Shown here: in pieces, positions 17,731-27,084 of the stretch | Numbering within the stretch: the stretch's first letter is position 1 | How the letters are laid out: each line of letters opens with the position of its first letter | DNA from: CAWFLT01 sp963816795 | Lineage (GTDB): Bacteria > Acidobacteriota > Vicinamibacteria > Vicinamibacterales > SCN-69-37 | Assembly: GCA_963816795.1 (NCBI GenBank) | Contig: CAWFLT010000002.1 | Coordinates: 1-64,000, forward strand | Length of the DNA stretch: 64,000 nt | Reading direction: 5' to 3' | Notes under the pieces: generated by a model | Told to the model about the DNA's origin: nothing | Seen by the model: only the letters and a program-made list of their open reading frames with translations | Databases searched by the model: none | Program-made: the position numbers and the translations under genes

Positions 17731-20259
17731 GTGACGATCCTCGCGAGCGTTGTGCCGTCGCGCCTCGCCGCGCTGTTCGCGGCGCTTCGATCCGGCGGCG
17801 CTGGTGCTTTCTGGCGCCCTGGCCAGTGGCGCCGGGAAATCCGGCCGGCGCTCCGCTCGCTGCGACGCACGCCGTGGTACGCGGTCACGGTCACCGGCGT
17901 GATCGCGCTCACCATGACGCTCGCGACCACCGTGTTTGCGGTCGTGGACGGCGTGCTGTTCAAACCGCTGCCGTATCCCAGCCCGTCGGAGCTCTACGGC
18001 ATCGAGGGCTGGTTCTCCTGGGCGACCGAGAGGGGTTCGTCGTCGCTCAACGCGATCTCCCGGCGTGACATCGACGCGTGGTCTGCGGCCGTGCCGGACA
18101 TCCGCATCGGCGCCTGCGTGCTCGGCACGTCGTCGCCGCTGCCGGACGGCGATACGGTGCGGTCGGCGATGGTCGATCGCGCGTTTCTCGAGGTCCTCGG
18201 CGTTCGTCCGCTGTACGGTGGATTCCTGCCGTCTCACTTCGAGACGAGCGCGAAGATCGAGCCGGCCCTCATCAGCTACAAGCTCTGGCACGCGCGGTTC
18301 GGCGGGCAGCCCTCTGTGCTGGGGACCGTCGTGCGATCGCACCGCGCGCCCGCAACCGGCATCGAGATCGTCGGCGTCCTGCCGCGCGACTTCGTCATGC
18401 CTGGCGCGTCGCGCGTCGAGCCGGAGGTCCTGCTGCCGATCCGCACGGGCCGCGCGCCGGCCGAGCGCGATCTCCGCGCCATCGCGCGGCTGCCGGCGCC
18501 GCTGACCGCCGAGTCCGTCCGGCCGCGGCTCGACGCGGCGGCGCGCTCGGCGATGGCCGGGTTCATCCCCCGAACCCCGTGGCCAGGCCTCTCCGAGACG
18601 GGACGCCGGCGCCTCGGGCCTTACGATGAAGTCCGGCTCGTGCCGTTCGCCGAGTACCTCACCGACCAGCAGCGACCGCTCTTCGGGATCGTCTTCGCGC
18701 TCGCGGCGACCCTCATCGGCCTCGCCGTCGTCAACGTCGCCGGCCTCGTGGCGGCTCGCACTCAGGATCGCGCGCGCGAATTGTCCGTCCGTCGCGCGCT
18801 CGGCGCCAGCCGCGCCGCGATCGCCCGCGTGGTGCTGGTCGAGTGCGGGCTGCTCGTCTGCGCCGGCACGGCGATCGGCGCAGCGCTGGCTCGTCCGCTG
18901 CTCGCCCTGACCGTGCGCGTGCTGCCCGACGGACTGACGCTGCTCAAGCCGGCCGAGATTGACGCGCGTGTCCTCGTCTTCGCGGTGTTCGCCGCCGCCG
19001 CGTCCACGATCGCCGTGTCGCTGTGGCCGGTCCTCATGCTCGATCGGTTCACGCGGATTGGCGCCGGCGCCGCCTCCGGCGCACGGATTGCCGTCCGCGC
19101 ACGCGGGTGGGGCGCGCAATCGGTCGTCGCCGCGCAAGTGGCCCTGGCCGTGACGCTGGCGATCGGCGGGGCGCTCTTCATCGGCAGTCTCGCTCGCGTG
19201 TGGCGGGAGGATCCCGGGTTCAGCGCCCGCGACGCCGCCACGTTTCGCGTGAGCTTTGGACCCACGGCGTCCGTCGATCGCGCGATGGCGCTCGCTGACG
19301 AGATCCGCCGGCTGCCCGGCGTCCGCGCCGCCGCCGCGTTCTCGACACCGTTCCTCCAGCGCGCCTGGATGGGCACGCCGTTCGAGCGTCCGGCCGGCCG
19401 CGACGATCCGCCCGGCCTCGGCGCCGATGCCGTGCGCATCGGCCCCGGGTTCTTCGACGCCGCTCGCGTGCGCCTGCTGGCCGGACGGTATCCCACCGAC
19501 GACGAGCTGCGGCACAACGCGCCCGTCGTCGTCGTGAGCCAGGCGGTCGCCTCCGCCTATTGGCCCGACCGGCCGGCCGTGGGCGCCACGCTTCTGCGCG
19601 AGGGTTCGCCCCCTCGTCCATACACGGTGATCGGCGTCGTTGCCGACACGCGGATGAAGGCGCTCGACTCGCCGCCCGCCGGCGAGATCTACGAGTCGGC
19701 GCAGGCGCTGACGTCGATGCAGACGATGATGTATTTCGTGTCGCTCTCCGGCGATCCGGGCGCCGGACTGGCGGAGATCGTCGCCGTCATCCAGCGCCAG
19801 CACCCGGAGCTGGCCGCCTCGCGGTCACAACTGGTCGAGGATGGGCTCGGCGAATCGATCAGGCGCCGCCGGTTCCTGTCGTTGCTCTTCGGCGCGTTTG
19901 GTGTCTCGGCGCTCGCCATCGTCGGCGTCGGCATCCTCGGGTTGATGGCGATGCGATCGGCGCGACGCACGCGTGAGCTCGGCATCCGGATCGCGATCGG
20001 CGCGACCCCGCAGTCGGTGATCGCGCTGCTCCTGCGCGAGCAGATGACCGGCGTGCTCGCCGGTCTCGCCGCCGGCGGCCTGGTTGCGGCCTGGGCGGTC
20101 CGGACGCTGCGCCAGAACATCTACGGTTCGGATATCTACGATCCGGCGGCATGGGCGGCAGCGATCGCCGCGCTCCTCGTGATTGCGACGATCGGTGCGC
20201 TGATTCCTGCCCGCCGCGCGAGCCGCGTCGATCCCGTGACGGCGTTGCGGGTGGACTAG
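17731..20259 (+). CDS. ADOP-type FtsX/MacB-like permease
   Basis: An 842-residue inner-membrane permease of the same acidobacterial family as the one at 9135. The first membrane helix is WYAVTVTGVIALTMTLATTV, followed by the first periplasmic domain, a central FtsX block (GLAVVNVAGLVAARTQDRAR, ELSVRRALGASRAAIARVVL), a second periplasmic domain and a terminal FtsX block (RELGIRIAIGATPQSVIALL, ending ARRASRVDPVTALRVD). Start choice: GTG 17731 sits immediately after an upstream element shared with the first ADOP gene; in-frame ATGs at 17674 and 17707 are possible but run through that element. No ATPase is encoded nearby. No indel is seen in 2.5 kb. Confidence 0.88.
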   Translation: MTILASVVPSRLAALFAALRSGGAGAFWRPGQWRREIRPALRSLRRTPWYAVTVTGVIALTMTLATTVFAVVDGVLFKPLPYPSPSELYGIEGWFSWATERGSSSLNAISRRDIDAWSAAVPDIRIGACVLGTSSPLPDGDTVRSAMVDRAFLEVLGVRPLYGGFLPSHFETSAKIEPALISYKLWHARFGGQPSVLGTVVRSHRAPATGIEIVGVLPRDFVMPGASRVEPEVLLPIRTGRAPAERDLRAIARLPAPLTAESVRPRLDAAARSAMAGFIPRTPWPGLSETGRRRLGPYDEVRLVPFAEYLTDQQRPLFGIVFALAATLIGLAVVNVAGLVAARTQDRARELSVRRALGASRAAIARVVLVECGLLVCAGTAIGAALARPLLALTVRVLPDGLTLLKPAEIDARVLVFAVFAAAASTIAVSLWPVLMLDRFTRIGAGAASGARIAVRARGWGAQSVVAAQVALAVTLAIGGALFIGSLARVWREDPGFSARDAATFRVSFGPTASVDRAMALADEIRRLPGVRAAAAFSTPFLQRAWMGTPFERPAGRDDPPGLGADAVRIGPGFFDAARVRLLAGRYPTDDELRHNAPVVVVSQAVASAYWPDRPAVGATLLREGSPPRPYTVIGVVADTRMKALDSPPAGEIYESAQALTSMQTMMYFVSLSGDPGAGLAEIVAVIQRQHPELAASRSQLVEDGLGESIRRRRFLSLLFGAFGVSALAIVGVGILGLMAMRSARRTRELGIRIAIGATPQSVIALLLREQMTGVLAGLAAGGLVAAWAVRTLRQNIYGSDIYDPAAWAAAIAALLVIATIGALIPARRASRVDPVTALRVD

Positions 20260-20369
20260 AGCAGGCAGGACCGAACTACCCGGACATATCACGGCCATCT
20301 CATCGAACGCTCATGAATCGCTGACGACTTCCGGACAGCAGCGGATCGATGCTTCCTTGCGGAGGCCCG

Positions 20370-21806
20370 ATGCGCGTCAAGATGATTCTGCCGGCGTTGA
20401 CCGAAGCCACGAGCCCGTTCTGGCGACCCATCAAGTACTCGCTGTTCCCGCCGCTCGGCCTGGCCACGCTGGCCGGCTACCTCGACGACGACGTGGAGGT
20501 CGAGATTCAGGACGAGCACGTCGAAGCCCTTGATGTGACCGACGCCCCGGATCTCGTGGTCATCCAGGTCTACATCACGTCGGCGCGGCGTGCGTACGCG
20601 CTTGCCGACCATTACCGGTCACGGGGCGCCCATGTGGCGCTCGGCGGTCTTCACGTGACGTCGCTGCCGCACGAGGCAGCGGCACACGCCGACACCATCT
20701 TTCTCGGCCCTGGCGAGGACACGTGGCCCCGGTTCCTCGCGGACTTCAAACGCGGGAATCCGCAGCCCCGCTACCAATCGACGCTCCGCACGCTCGCCGG
20801 CCTGCCGCGCATCCGCCGCGATCTGATCAAGCGGCACCTGTATCTCGTCCCCAACTCGATCGTCGTCTCGCGCGGCTGCCCGCATGTGTGCGACTTCTGT
20901 TACAAGGAGGCGTTCTTCGAGGGCGGACGCTCGTTCTATACGCAAGCCGTCGACGATGCGCTGGCCGAGATCGACCGGTTACCCGGGCGCCACCTCTACT
21001 TCCTCGACGACCACCTGTTTGGCGATCGCCGCTTCGCCACCGCGCTTTTCGACGGAATGCGCGGGATGGGACGTCTGTGGCAGGCCGCCGGCACCGTGAA
21101 CGCCGTGCTCGCGCCCGATCTGCTCGAACGAGCGGTCAAGGCCGGCTTGCGCAGCCTGTTCGTCGGGTTCGAAACGCTGAATCCAGAGAATCTCGTCGAG
21201 CAGCGCAAGTACCAGAACATGCGCCGCGACTACTCCGCGGCGATTCGCCGCCTGCATCACTGCGGCATCATGATCAACGGCAGCTTCGTCTTCGGCATGG
21301 ACGGCGACGAAGGATCGGTATTCGAGCGCACGGTCGAATGGGCGATCCGCCAGGGCATCGAAACCGCGACGTTCCACATCCTCACGCCGTATCCGGGCAC
21401 GGCGCTGTATCGACGGATGCAGGAGCAGGGACGCCTGACCACGTCTGACTGGGATCTCTACGACACGCGCCACGCGGTCTTCCGCCCGGCGCGGATGACC
21501 GCCGCCCAGCTCGAGGACGGCTACGCGTGGGCCTATCGGGAGTTCTATCGCTGGAGGTCGATCGCCCGCGGCGCCTGGACGCACGACGATCTCCTCGCCG
21601 GCGCCCGCCACTTCACCTATGCGGCAGGCTGGAAGAAGTTTGAACCGTTGTGGGACGCCGTGATCAGGGCCAGGCGCGCCGGCGCGATGCTGCCGGTGCT
21701 CGAGACAGTCCTGAGCGAGTTCGGACGCCGGGGCCCAGAGCCCCGCGTGACTGCCGCAGCGCTTCCGGCGGGCGACGTCAACTTGCCGCCGTCGGTTTGT
21801 GCATGA
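20370..21806 (+). CDS. B12-binding radical SAM protein
   Basis: A 478-residue protein. The N-terminal half is a Rossmann-type cobalamin-binding domain (MRVKMILPALTEATSPFWRP, SLFPPLGLATLAGYL, HVALGGLHVTSLPHEA, FLGPGEDTWPRFL). The radical SAM domain follows with the iron-sulfur motif SRGCPHVCDFCYK (C-x3-C-x2-C) and the later strands GLRSLFVGFETLNPENL and GIMINGSFVFGMDGDE. Family members act in methylation, ring contraction and lipid or cofactor modification; the substrate cannot be assigned. ATG 20370 follows GGAGG at good spacing. It is preceded by an ADOP gene and followed by a PEP-CTERM gene without clear functional linkage. Confidence 0.85.
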   Translation: MRVKMILPALTEATSPFWRPIKYSLFPPLGLATLAGYLDDDVEVEIQDEHVEALDVTDAPDLVVIQVYITSARRAYALADHYRSRGAHVALGGLHVTSLPHEAAAHADTIFLGPGEDTWPRFLADFKRGNPQPRYQSTLRTLAGLPRIRRDLIKRHLYLVPNSIVVSRGCPHVCDFCYKEAFFEGGRSFYTQAVDDALAEIDRLPGRHLYFLDDHLFGDRRFATALFDGMRGMGRLWQAAGTVNAVLAPDLLERAVKAGLRSLFVGFETLNPENLVEQRKYQNMRRDYSAAIRRLHHCGIMINGSFVFGMDGDEGSVFERTVEWAIRQGIETATFHILTPYPGTALYRRMQEQGRLTTSDWDLYDTRHAVFRPARMTAAQLEDGYAWAYREFYRWRSIARGAWTHDDLLAGARHFTYAAGWKKFEPLWDAVIRARRAGAMLPVLETVLSEFGRRGPEPRVTAAALPAGDVNLPPSVCA

Positions 21807-21934
21807 CGCGACGCAGCGACAATAGTCTGCGCCTGGTCAGACAGCCACTGCGGCGGTCAGGGCCCGACGAGCCGTCGCCCTGGCGCGACTCTTGCGTTGG
21901 TGTCCCCGACGTCATTTCCGTTGAAAGGTCTTCG

Positions 21935-22599
21935 ATGATGCTTCCCCGTCGTGCCCTCGGTGTCCTGGCCCTCGCGTTCTTCGGCAGCTCGGTAAACGCC
22001 GCCGCTTCCCCCATCAGCGTGACGTACATCGATCCGGTCACGAACTGGGAGTGGGCCGAAGTGGCCGAACTCACAGGTCTCAGTTGGAACCAGGTGGACG
22101 GCATCTGTGCTGAGGATGGGGTGACGGCCTGCGACGGCGAGTTGGCCGGGAAGGAATTCGACGGCTGGATCTGGGCGACTGCCAATCAGGTACAGATCTC
22201 TTCTTGCATTCCACCGAGGGACTGGCCGAGACGATGTTGAAGCGGCCGACGCGGGGGTGTTCGACTCGGTGTGGGCTCCGCAGTTCCTGGAATTGTTCGT
22301 CCCCACTTTTGTTGATCCCGTCCGCGGACGGGTATTGGATGGAGCGCAGACACTGAACCTCGGTCGCCACCCGTGCGTACGGTCCCTGGATGAGAGATAG
22401 TCTTCTCTCGCTGGCAGCAATATTGCTGAGGCTGCGCGCCGTTCGCTATCGGCATCGCTCGAAGAATAATCCGAGCCTGGGCGGAGTCTGGCTTCATCGT
22501 CCCGTCGTCACACCCGAGCCGGCGTCCTTGCTGCTCGTGGGCAGCGGGCTCCTCGTCGGCCTCCGACGCTACCGAAAAAACCGCCGCTCTGTAGTCTGA
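21935..22599 (+). pseudogene. PEP-CTERM sorted exported protein, frameshifted
   Basis: ATG 21935 starts a signal peptide (LGVLALAFFGSSVNAAA) and a mature region SPISVTYIDPVTNWEWAEVA, GLSWNQVDGICAEDG. Near 22195 the frame changes to VFDSVWAPQFLELFVPTFVD, and near 22400 again to VVTPEPASLLLVGSGLLVGL followed by RRYRKNRR. This end is a classic PEP-CTERM tripartite signal: Pro-Glu-Pro, a hydrophobic helix and a basic tail, recognised by an exosortase. The full protein would have about 220 residues and be released to the cell surface or matrix. No exosortase is in the window. Two indels at least. Confidence 0.65.
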
Positions 22600-22672
22600 G
22601 CGTGGGATCCGGCATCAGCCGGATTCGGACAGGGTGTTCCAGACGAGCGCAATCGGCGATGATTGCGTTCGG

Positions 22673-23375
22673 ATGAAGTCGCTCCTGACGTTCACGTCAC
22701 CGCCTGAGCGCTGCGAATACCTGCCGGCTCAAACCTGGCAGCTCCAGGTACGAGCTCGTCGGCCGGTTGACGCAGGACGAATATGCCGCGCGCCTGACAT
22801 CCGGGTGGCGCCGCTTCGGCTACATGCTGTTCCGGCCCGCGTGCCCATCCTGCCGCAGGTGTCAGTCGCTGCGTGTGCTCATCGCGACGTTTCATCCCGA
22901 CCGCAGCCAGCGGCGTGCCTGGAAGGCCAACGCCGGCACGGTTTCCATCGTCATTGGTCCACCGTCGACGTCGCCGGAAAAGGAGGCGCTGCGGGAGCGC
23001 TTCCAGCGCTATCAGCACGGCGCCAGGGGCTGGCCGCTCGAGACGGCGGACTACGACGAGATGTTCGTGGACAACCCATTTCCCACCGAAGAGTGGTGTT
23101 ATTACCTGGGCGATCAGTTGGTGGCTGTGGGCTACGTCGACCGGCTGCCTGACGGACTCTCGGCCATCTACTTCTTCTACGATCCGGCGGAGCGCCACCG
23201 GGCGCTCGGGACGTTCAACATCCTGGCGCTGATTGCGGCAGCTCGCGAGCGCGGGCTGCCGCATCTCTATCTGGGCTACTACGTCGCAGGGTGCCGGTCG
23301 CTCGAATACAAGGCGCGATTCGGGCCGAGCGAGATTCTCGTCCCTTCAGGAGAATGGGTGCCGTTCACGACGTGA
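22673..23375 (+). CDS. bpt: aspartate/glutamate leucyltransferase, one frameshift
   Basis: A repaired protein of about 233 residues of the ATE/Bpt family, which transfers leucine from Leu-tRNA to proteins starting with Asp or Glu and so marks them for ClpAP (bacterial N-end rule). ATG 22673 starts LLTFTSPPERCEYLPAQTWQ; near 22750 the frame shifts to YELVGRLTQDEYAARLTSGW. The ATE N-domain Cys cluster is visible as FRPACPSCRRCQSLRV, and the C-domain has DYDEMFVDNPFPTEEWCYYL, IYFFYDPAERHRALGTFNIL and YYVAGCRSLEYKARFGPSEI. All family blocks are intact, so the single indel (extra G) is likely an error. It stands alone between a PEP-CTERM gene and a convergent anti-sigma gene. Confidence 0.85.
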
Positions 23376-23412
23376 CACGTGGGCGCGCAGAGGACTGGAG
23401 ACATGAATCGTC

Positions 23413-23922
23413 TCAGGATTCCGAGCGCACAGGTGCGAACAGTCCCACGGCGTAGAGCAGCAGTCCCGCGCCGATGGCCAGCGCTGCGGGCCCCGACGAG
23501 GGCACGGTCGCGAGCGCGCCGGCCGCGCTCAATCTCGGCGTCATGAAATGACCAAGCACGTCGGCGCCACTGGGCATCGTCAGTACCAGCGCCAGGCCTG
23601 CGACCAGGCCGCCGAGTGCCGTGACGGACTGAGCCCAGTCGCGCCTGCGCGCGGTGGCGACGGCATCCTGTGTCACAGCCGCTGTGGCGGAACCAGGGTC
23701 CGGCAGTTGTGCGATCCGCGCCATCACGATGCTCGCGAGATCTGCTGGGCCGTCAGGATCGGGCAAGGCGCCCAACTCCGCCGTCAGTGATGTGGTCAGG
23801 GCCAGCGCAGGTCCGCACGTCGGGCACTCACGCGCGTGGGCCCGCGCCGCATCAAGATGTTCCTGCGGATAGTCCGCGAACGGGCCCGCATCAATCAGAC
23901 CAAGCACATGTGCGCACGTCAT
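23413..23922 (-). CDS. zinc-finger anti-sigma factor
   Basis: A 169-residue membrane protein. The N-terminal domain has the zf-HC2 pattern of zinc-binding anti-sigma factors (HLDAARAHARECPTC, with H-x3-C-x2-C). One or two membrane helices follow (VTALGGLVAGLALVLTM and AALAIGAGLLLYAVGLFAPV). Such proteins bind and hold the cognate ECF sigma factor at the membrane. Its ATG at 23922 overlaps the sigma factor stop codon (ATGA), so the two are translationally coupled. The short extracytoplasmic tail suggests the signal is sensed in or near the membrane. Confidence 0.85.
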   Translation of the reverse strand: MTCAHVLGLIDAGPFADYPQEHLDAARAHARECPTCGPALALTTSLTAELGALPDPDGPADLASIVMARIAQLPDPGSATAAVTQDAVATARRRDWAQSVTALGGLVAGLALVLTMPSGADVLGHFMTPRLSAAGALATVPSSGPAALAIGAGLLLYAVGLFAPVRSES

Positions 23923-24492
23923 CGGGAAACGTCCTCAATAAAAGAAGATGCCGCGCCGAGGCGCTCGCGAAGATGGCGCCTGGCGCGGAACAGAAGCGTC
24001 TTGATCGTACCCGGGGTGACGCCGAGGGCGCGGGCGACATCGCCCACCGCCAGATCGTCGCGATAGAAGAGCATCACCGCGGTGCGTTCTCCGGATGACA
24101 GCGAGGCGACGGCAGCCCACAACTCGCGCCGGCGCTCGGTCGCGACGAGTTCCGCCAGTGCACCTGGGATCCGCGCCAGGCTCTGGAGCGCTCTCGAGCG
24201 CGGTGCCCTCGCGACGCACCGTACGGCCGCGGCTCACGAGCCAGTTCTGCGCCAGCCGCACTGCGATCGACGCCAGCCACGGATAGAACGGCCGGCGCTC
24301 GTCATAGTGTCCGAGGTGCGTGAACGCACGCACGAACGCGTCCTGCGTCACTTCCTCGGCCCCGGCCCGGTCGCGCACCATCATCATGACCAGCCCGAAC
24401 AGGCGGCCCTGATAGGCGCGCACCAGCCGGCCGAACGCGTCGCGATTACCTTGCCGGACGTCGAGAACGACGTCGCGATCGGATGCGCTCAC
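23919..24492 (-). CDS. ECF sigma factor (SigE/RpoE-like), one frameshift
   Basis: Region 2 lies in the first frame (VRQGNRDAFGRLVRAYQGRL, DRAGAEEVTQDAFVRAFTHL, RRPFYPWLASIAVRLAQNWL). Region 4 lies in another frame (SLSSGERTAVMLFYRDDLAV, GDVARALGVTPGTIKTLLFR, ARRHLRERLG). The frame change is near 24165, in the variable linker between the two regions. The repaired length is about 190 residues, usual for the family. The GTG start at 24492 overlaps the stop of the membrane protein gene, and its stop overlaps the anti-sigma start, giving a tight three-gene operon. Confidence 0.85.
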
Positions 24493-24833
24493 ACCCGGCG
24501 AGAGTGTCCATCGTCAACGAGGCCGAGGCCCATCGACGCGTACGCCATCTTGCGGCCGCCATAGAAAAGGGGCACCAGTCCAGCCAGCACGAACGGCGGG
24601 AAGACCAGGCCCAGCACGCAGAGCGCGAGTCCTTTCAGCGCCATGTCGACGGCGTCGCGCTTCTCCTCATCAGTCCGCGGCGCGGCCCGCAGGTACTCGC
24701 GCGTGGACGGGTACCCGAATCGCTTCGCCCGCTTGCCGGCGAGCACGATCATGACGCCCAGCAGTGCCAGGCCCACGACCGGCACGAACAGAACAACGGC
24801 AATGATGAACAGCTCAGGAATTCCCAGTCCCAC
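24489..24833 (-). CDS. small membrane protein, first gene of sigma operon
   Basis: A 114-residue protein with two clear membrane helices (IPELFIIAVVLFVPVVGLAL near the N-terminus, and GLALCVLGLVFPPFVLAGLV) joined by a basic cytosolic loop (GKRAKRFGYPSTREYLRAAP). The start is GTG 24833, supported by a strong GGAGGTGA five bases upstream. Its stop overlaps the GTG of the ECF sigma factor gene, so all three genes are coupled. Function is not recognised; it may tune the membrane-bound sigma/anti-sigma pair. Confidence 0.75.
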   Translation of the reverse strand: MGLGIPELFIIAVVLFVPVVGLALLGVMIVLAGKRAKRFGYPSTREYLRAAPRTDEEKRDAVDMALKGLALCVLGLVFPPFVLAGLVPLFYGGRKMAYASMGLGLVDDGHSRRV

Positions 24834-24912
24834 AAGTCACCTCCGGGTGTCGAGAGGTATACAACAGCGCGCGCGCGTTGGTTGACAGCGGAAGGGCTGT
24901 AAACTTCCCTCC

Positions 24913-26442
24913 ATGAACGCCGCGCGAGCCGTTCGATTCGTCGCACTCGCTACTGTGGTGTGGCTGTGCGCCTGCGGCGGCGACGCCCCGGCCGCCGGCA
25001 CCGAGGTGCTTGCCGCGCAGGGCGGCCCCGAGGTGTACCTGAAGCTCGACTTCGAGTCCGACCAGCATCCCTTCACGCCGACCGGCAGCGCGCGTGTGGA
25101 GTTGATCGGTGCCGCGGATGGTGCTTTGAGCGGTCGAAGCCTGGTCGTTCGCCGCGCAAAAGAAGGAGCCTCCATCGGGGCCAGCACGGCGCTCAAGATT
25201 GCCGGCGCCAAGGATCTCCGCATCGCTTTCACGGTTCGCGCCACGTCGATGCAGTCGGTCAGTGTCAACGTGTTCGACCAGCGCCGACAGGACAACACGA
25301 CGCCAGCATCTCCGGCCAGAGTCTTCGACGACGATTGGCATCCCGTCGTGTTCGCCGTCGAGGACTTTCACTACAACAGCGACCCGCCGGACCGGAAGAT
25401 CGAGCTCACGACCGACTACGCCAGCCTGCTCTTCCACGGTCACGAGGACGGGCCGACCGCGGAGATGCGGATTGACAAGCTCGTCATCTACCGCGGACGC
25501 GATACGACACCGCCGGGCGCGCCGACCGCCCTGCGCGCGAACCCTGCTTCGGCGGACGGCTCGGTCGAGCTCGCGTGGCAGGAGCCGTCCGACAACACGT
25601 TCGCCGTCGTGTACAGCATCCATCGCAAGAGCAGCACTGGCGGCTGGGAGAAGGTCGGAGAATCATTGCGTCCGGCGTTCCGAGACCAGCCCGGCTCGTC
25701 GGGCGCATTCACCTACAGGGTCACGGCTGCCGACTACGAGAACAACCTGTCGCCACCGTCCACGGAGGTCGCGGTCACAACCGGCGCGAGCACGCCTGCC
25801 AAGGCAACGCCGACCCTCGTCGCAGCCGACCGCGCGATCTACGCCGACCACATCCGCGAGGTCCATACCCGTGGTGCCGGGAAAGTGCGGTCCGATGTCT
25901 TCCTCTTCGCCGGCGACAGCATCACCGCGGCGACCCTCTACACGCACGCGTCAGGATCCTGGCTCGCGAGGGGACTCACCGTGCGCCAGGGCGTCGGGAC
26001 GGTGACGTCGGCGTACGGAGCGGCCCACATCAAGACGTATCTCGCCGATGCCAGGCCTGAGTTCGCAGTGGTGATGTACGGCACCAACGATCAAGTGTCG
26101 AACGTCCCGGTCTCGGACGGAATGGCAAATCTCGCCGCCATCGCCGACGCGTGCTTCGAGTTCGGGACGGTGCCCGTGTTCGCGACCATCCCTCCCCGAG
26201 GGTACGACAAGAAGTCACAACAGGCGCAGGAACGGTTCAACCGCGCGCTCATGGAACTCGCGCGAAAGAAGCGGGTGCCCGTGAGCTACGTGTTCGAAGA
26301 GATGATGCGGCGGGATCTGAAAGAAATGCTCAGCGACGGCATTCACCTGCAGCCCGCGGCCGGCAACGACGCTGCTGGCCGGGCGCTTCGTCAAACGATG
26401 GATCAGGTGTACTTCGCGCTACGCGATGGAGTGAAGAACTGA
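24913..26442 (+). CDS. lipoprotein with fibronectin III and SGNH/GDSL hydrolase domains
   Basis: A 509-residue protein. The N-terminus is a lipoprotein signal (VRFVALATVVWLCAC-GGD, lipobox Cys near residue 20). A jelly-roll-like beta domain follows (YLKLDFESDQHPFTPTGSAR), then a fibronectin type III domain at about 200-295 (PPGAPTALRANPASADGSVE, then FTYRVTAADYENNLSPPS), then an SGNH hydrolase at about 315-505. The hydrolase shows block I FLFAGDSITAATLY, block III VVMYGTNDQ and block V SDGIHLQ, so Ser, Gly, Asn and His/Asp are all present. It probably de-esterifies an extracellular polysaccharide. ATG 24913 starts the signal peptide; a TGTAAACT box lies close upstream. Confidence 0.85.
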   Translation: MNAARAVRFVALATVVWLCACGGDAPAAGTEVLAAQGGPEVYLKLDFESDQHPFTPTGSARVELIGAADGALSGRSLVVRRAKEGASIGASTALKIAGAKDLRIAFTVRATSMQSVSVNVFDQRRQDNTTPASPARVFDDDWHPVVFAVEDFHYNSDPPDRKIELTTDYASLLFHGHEDGPTAEMRIDKLVIYRGRDTTPPGAPTALRANPASADGSVELAWQEPSDNTFAVVYSIHRKSSTGGWEKVGESLRPAFRDQPGSSGAFTYRVTAADYENNLSPPSTEVAVTTGASTPAKATPTLVAADRAIYADHIREVHTRGAGKVRSDVFLFAGDSITAATLYTHASGSWLARGLTVRQGVGTVTSAYGAAHIKTYLADARPEFAVVMYGTNDQVSNVPVSDGMANLAAIADACFEFGTVPVFATIPPRGYDKKSQQAQERFNRALMELARKKRVPVSYVFEEMMRRDLKEMLSDGIHLQPAAGNDAAGRALRQTMDQVYFALRDGVKN

Positions 26443-26449
26443 GGAACGT

Positions 26450-26880
26450 TCCGCACTGATGCATCGCCTCGGGATCGATCTCGACCAGCATCTCCGGATC
26501 GATGAGACGGCTGACTGCGACCATTGCCGTAGCGGGTCTGATGGCGCCGAGGATTTCGCCATGCGCGCGTCCCACGGCCTCCCAGTCGCGCGCGATGTTC
26601 ACGACGTAGATACGGGTGCGAACGACGTGCTCGAGCTCGCTCCGGCTGGAAGCGCGCTTTCAATGTTCTGAGCGTCTGAATCGTCTGCGCCTGGCGTCGC
26701 CGATCCCGACGAGCGCACCGGCGCCGGCAGTTGCCGTGGTGGCGGATACCCACACTTGATTCCACACGCGAACGGCGCGCGAGTAGCCGACAATCGGCTC
26801 CCACTTCGTACCGCTCGAGATGTTGGTGCGAGGCCCGCGGAATATCTCGACCGTCCCGGTTTGATGCCGAATCAGCGCCG
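26450..26880 (-). pseudogene. RidA/YjgF-family remnant, frameshifted
   Basis: Minus-strand frames combine to a RidA-like protein: TNISSGTKWEPIVGYSRAVR, VWNQVWVSATTATAGAGALV, then in another frame QTIQTLR, QNIESALPAGAS, and in a third VNIARDWEAVGRAHGEILGA, IRPATAMVAVSRLIDPEMLV, EIDPEA. The order and strands match the YjgF trimer fold. In RidA the catalytic Arg near the end follows this pattern (R-x-x-x-x-V in the ATAMVAV region differs), so enzyme activity is uncertain. At least three indels occur within 430 bases. Its end runs against the convergent SGNH gene. Confidence 0.55.
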
Positions 26881-27084
26881 TCGCGCCGTCGCGAGTTCGA
26901 GCCCAGGTTTCGATGCGCACGAGGAGGCAAGCATCACCGGGTCGGACAGGATGCCCAGGAGCAAGTGCTCGGAGCCGATGTAAGTGTGCAGTCAGGCGGT
27001 GCGCTTCGAGCTGCAGCGTTCGTCAGCGCGGCCAGGCATTCCTCGATGAACGGGATCTCCACGCTCGTGGGACGGCTTTCTCGA

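Noticed and set aside
17710..19803. Long minus-strand open frame of about 697 codons opposite the second ADOP gene
   Set aside because: It is rich in Arg, Glu, Gly and Asp with no domain pattern, lies fully opposite a recognisable permease, and is a GC-skew shadow.
24889..24912. Classical -35/-10 promoter before the SGNH lipoprotein gene
   Set aside because: TTGACA is followed by TAAACT after only 12 bases, too short for a sigma-70 spacer; only the -10-like box was noted.
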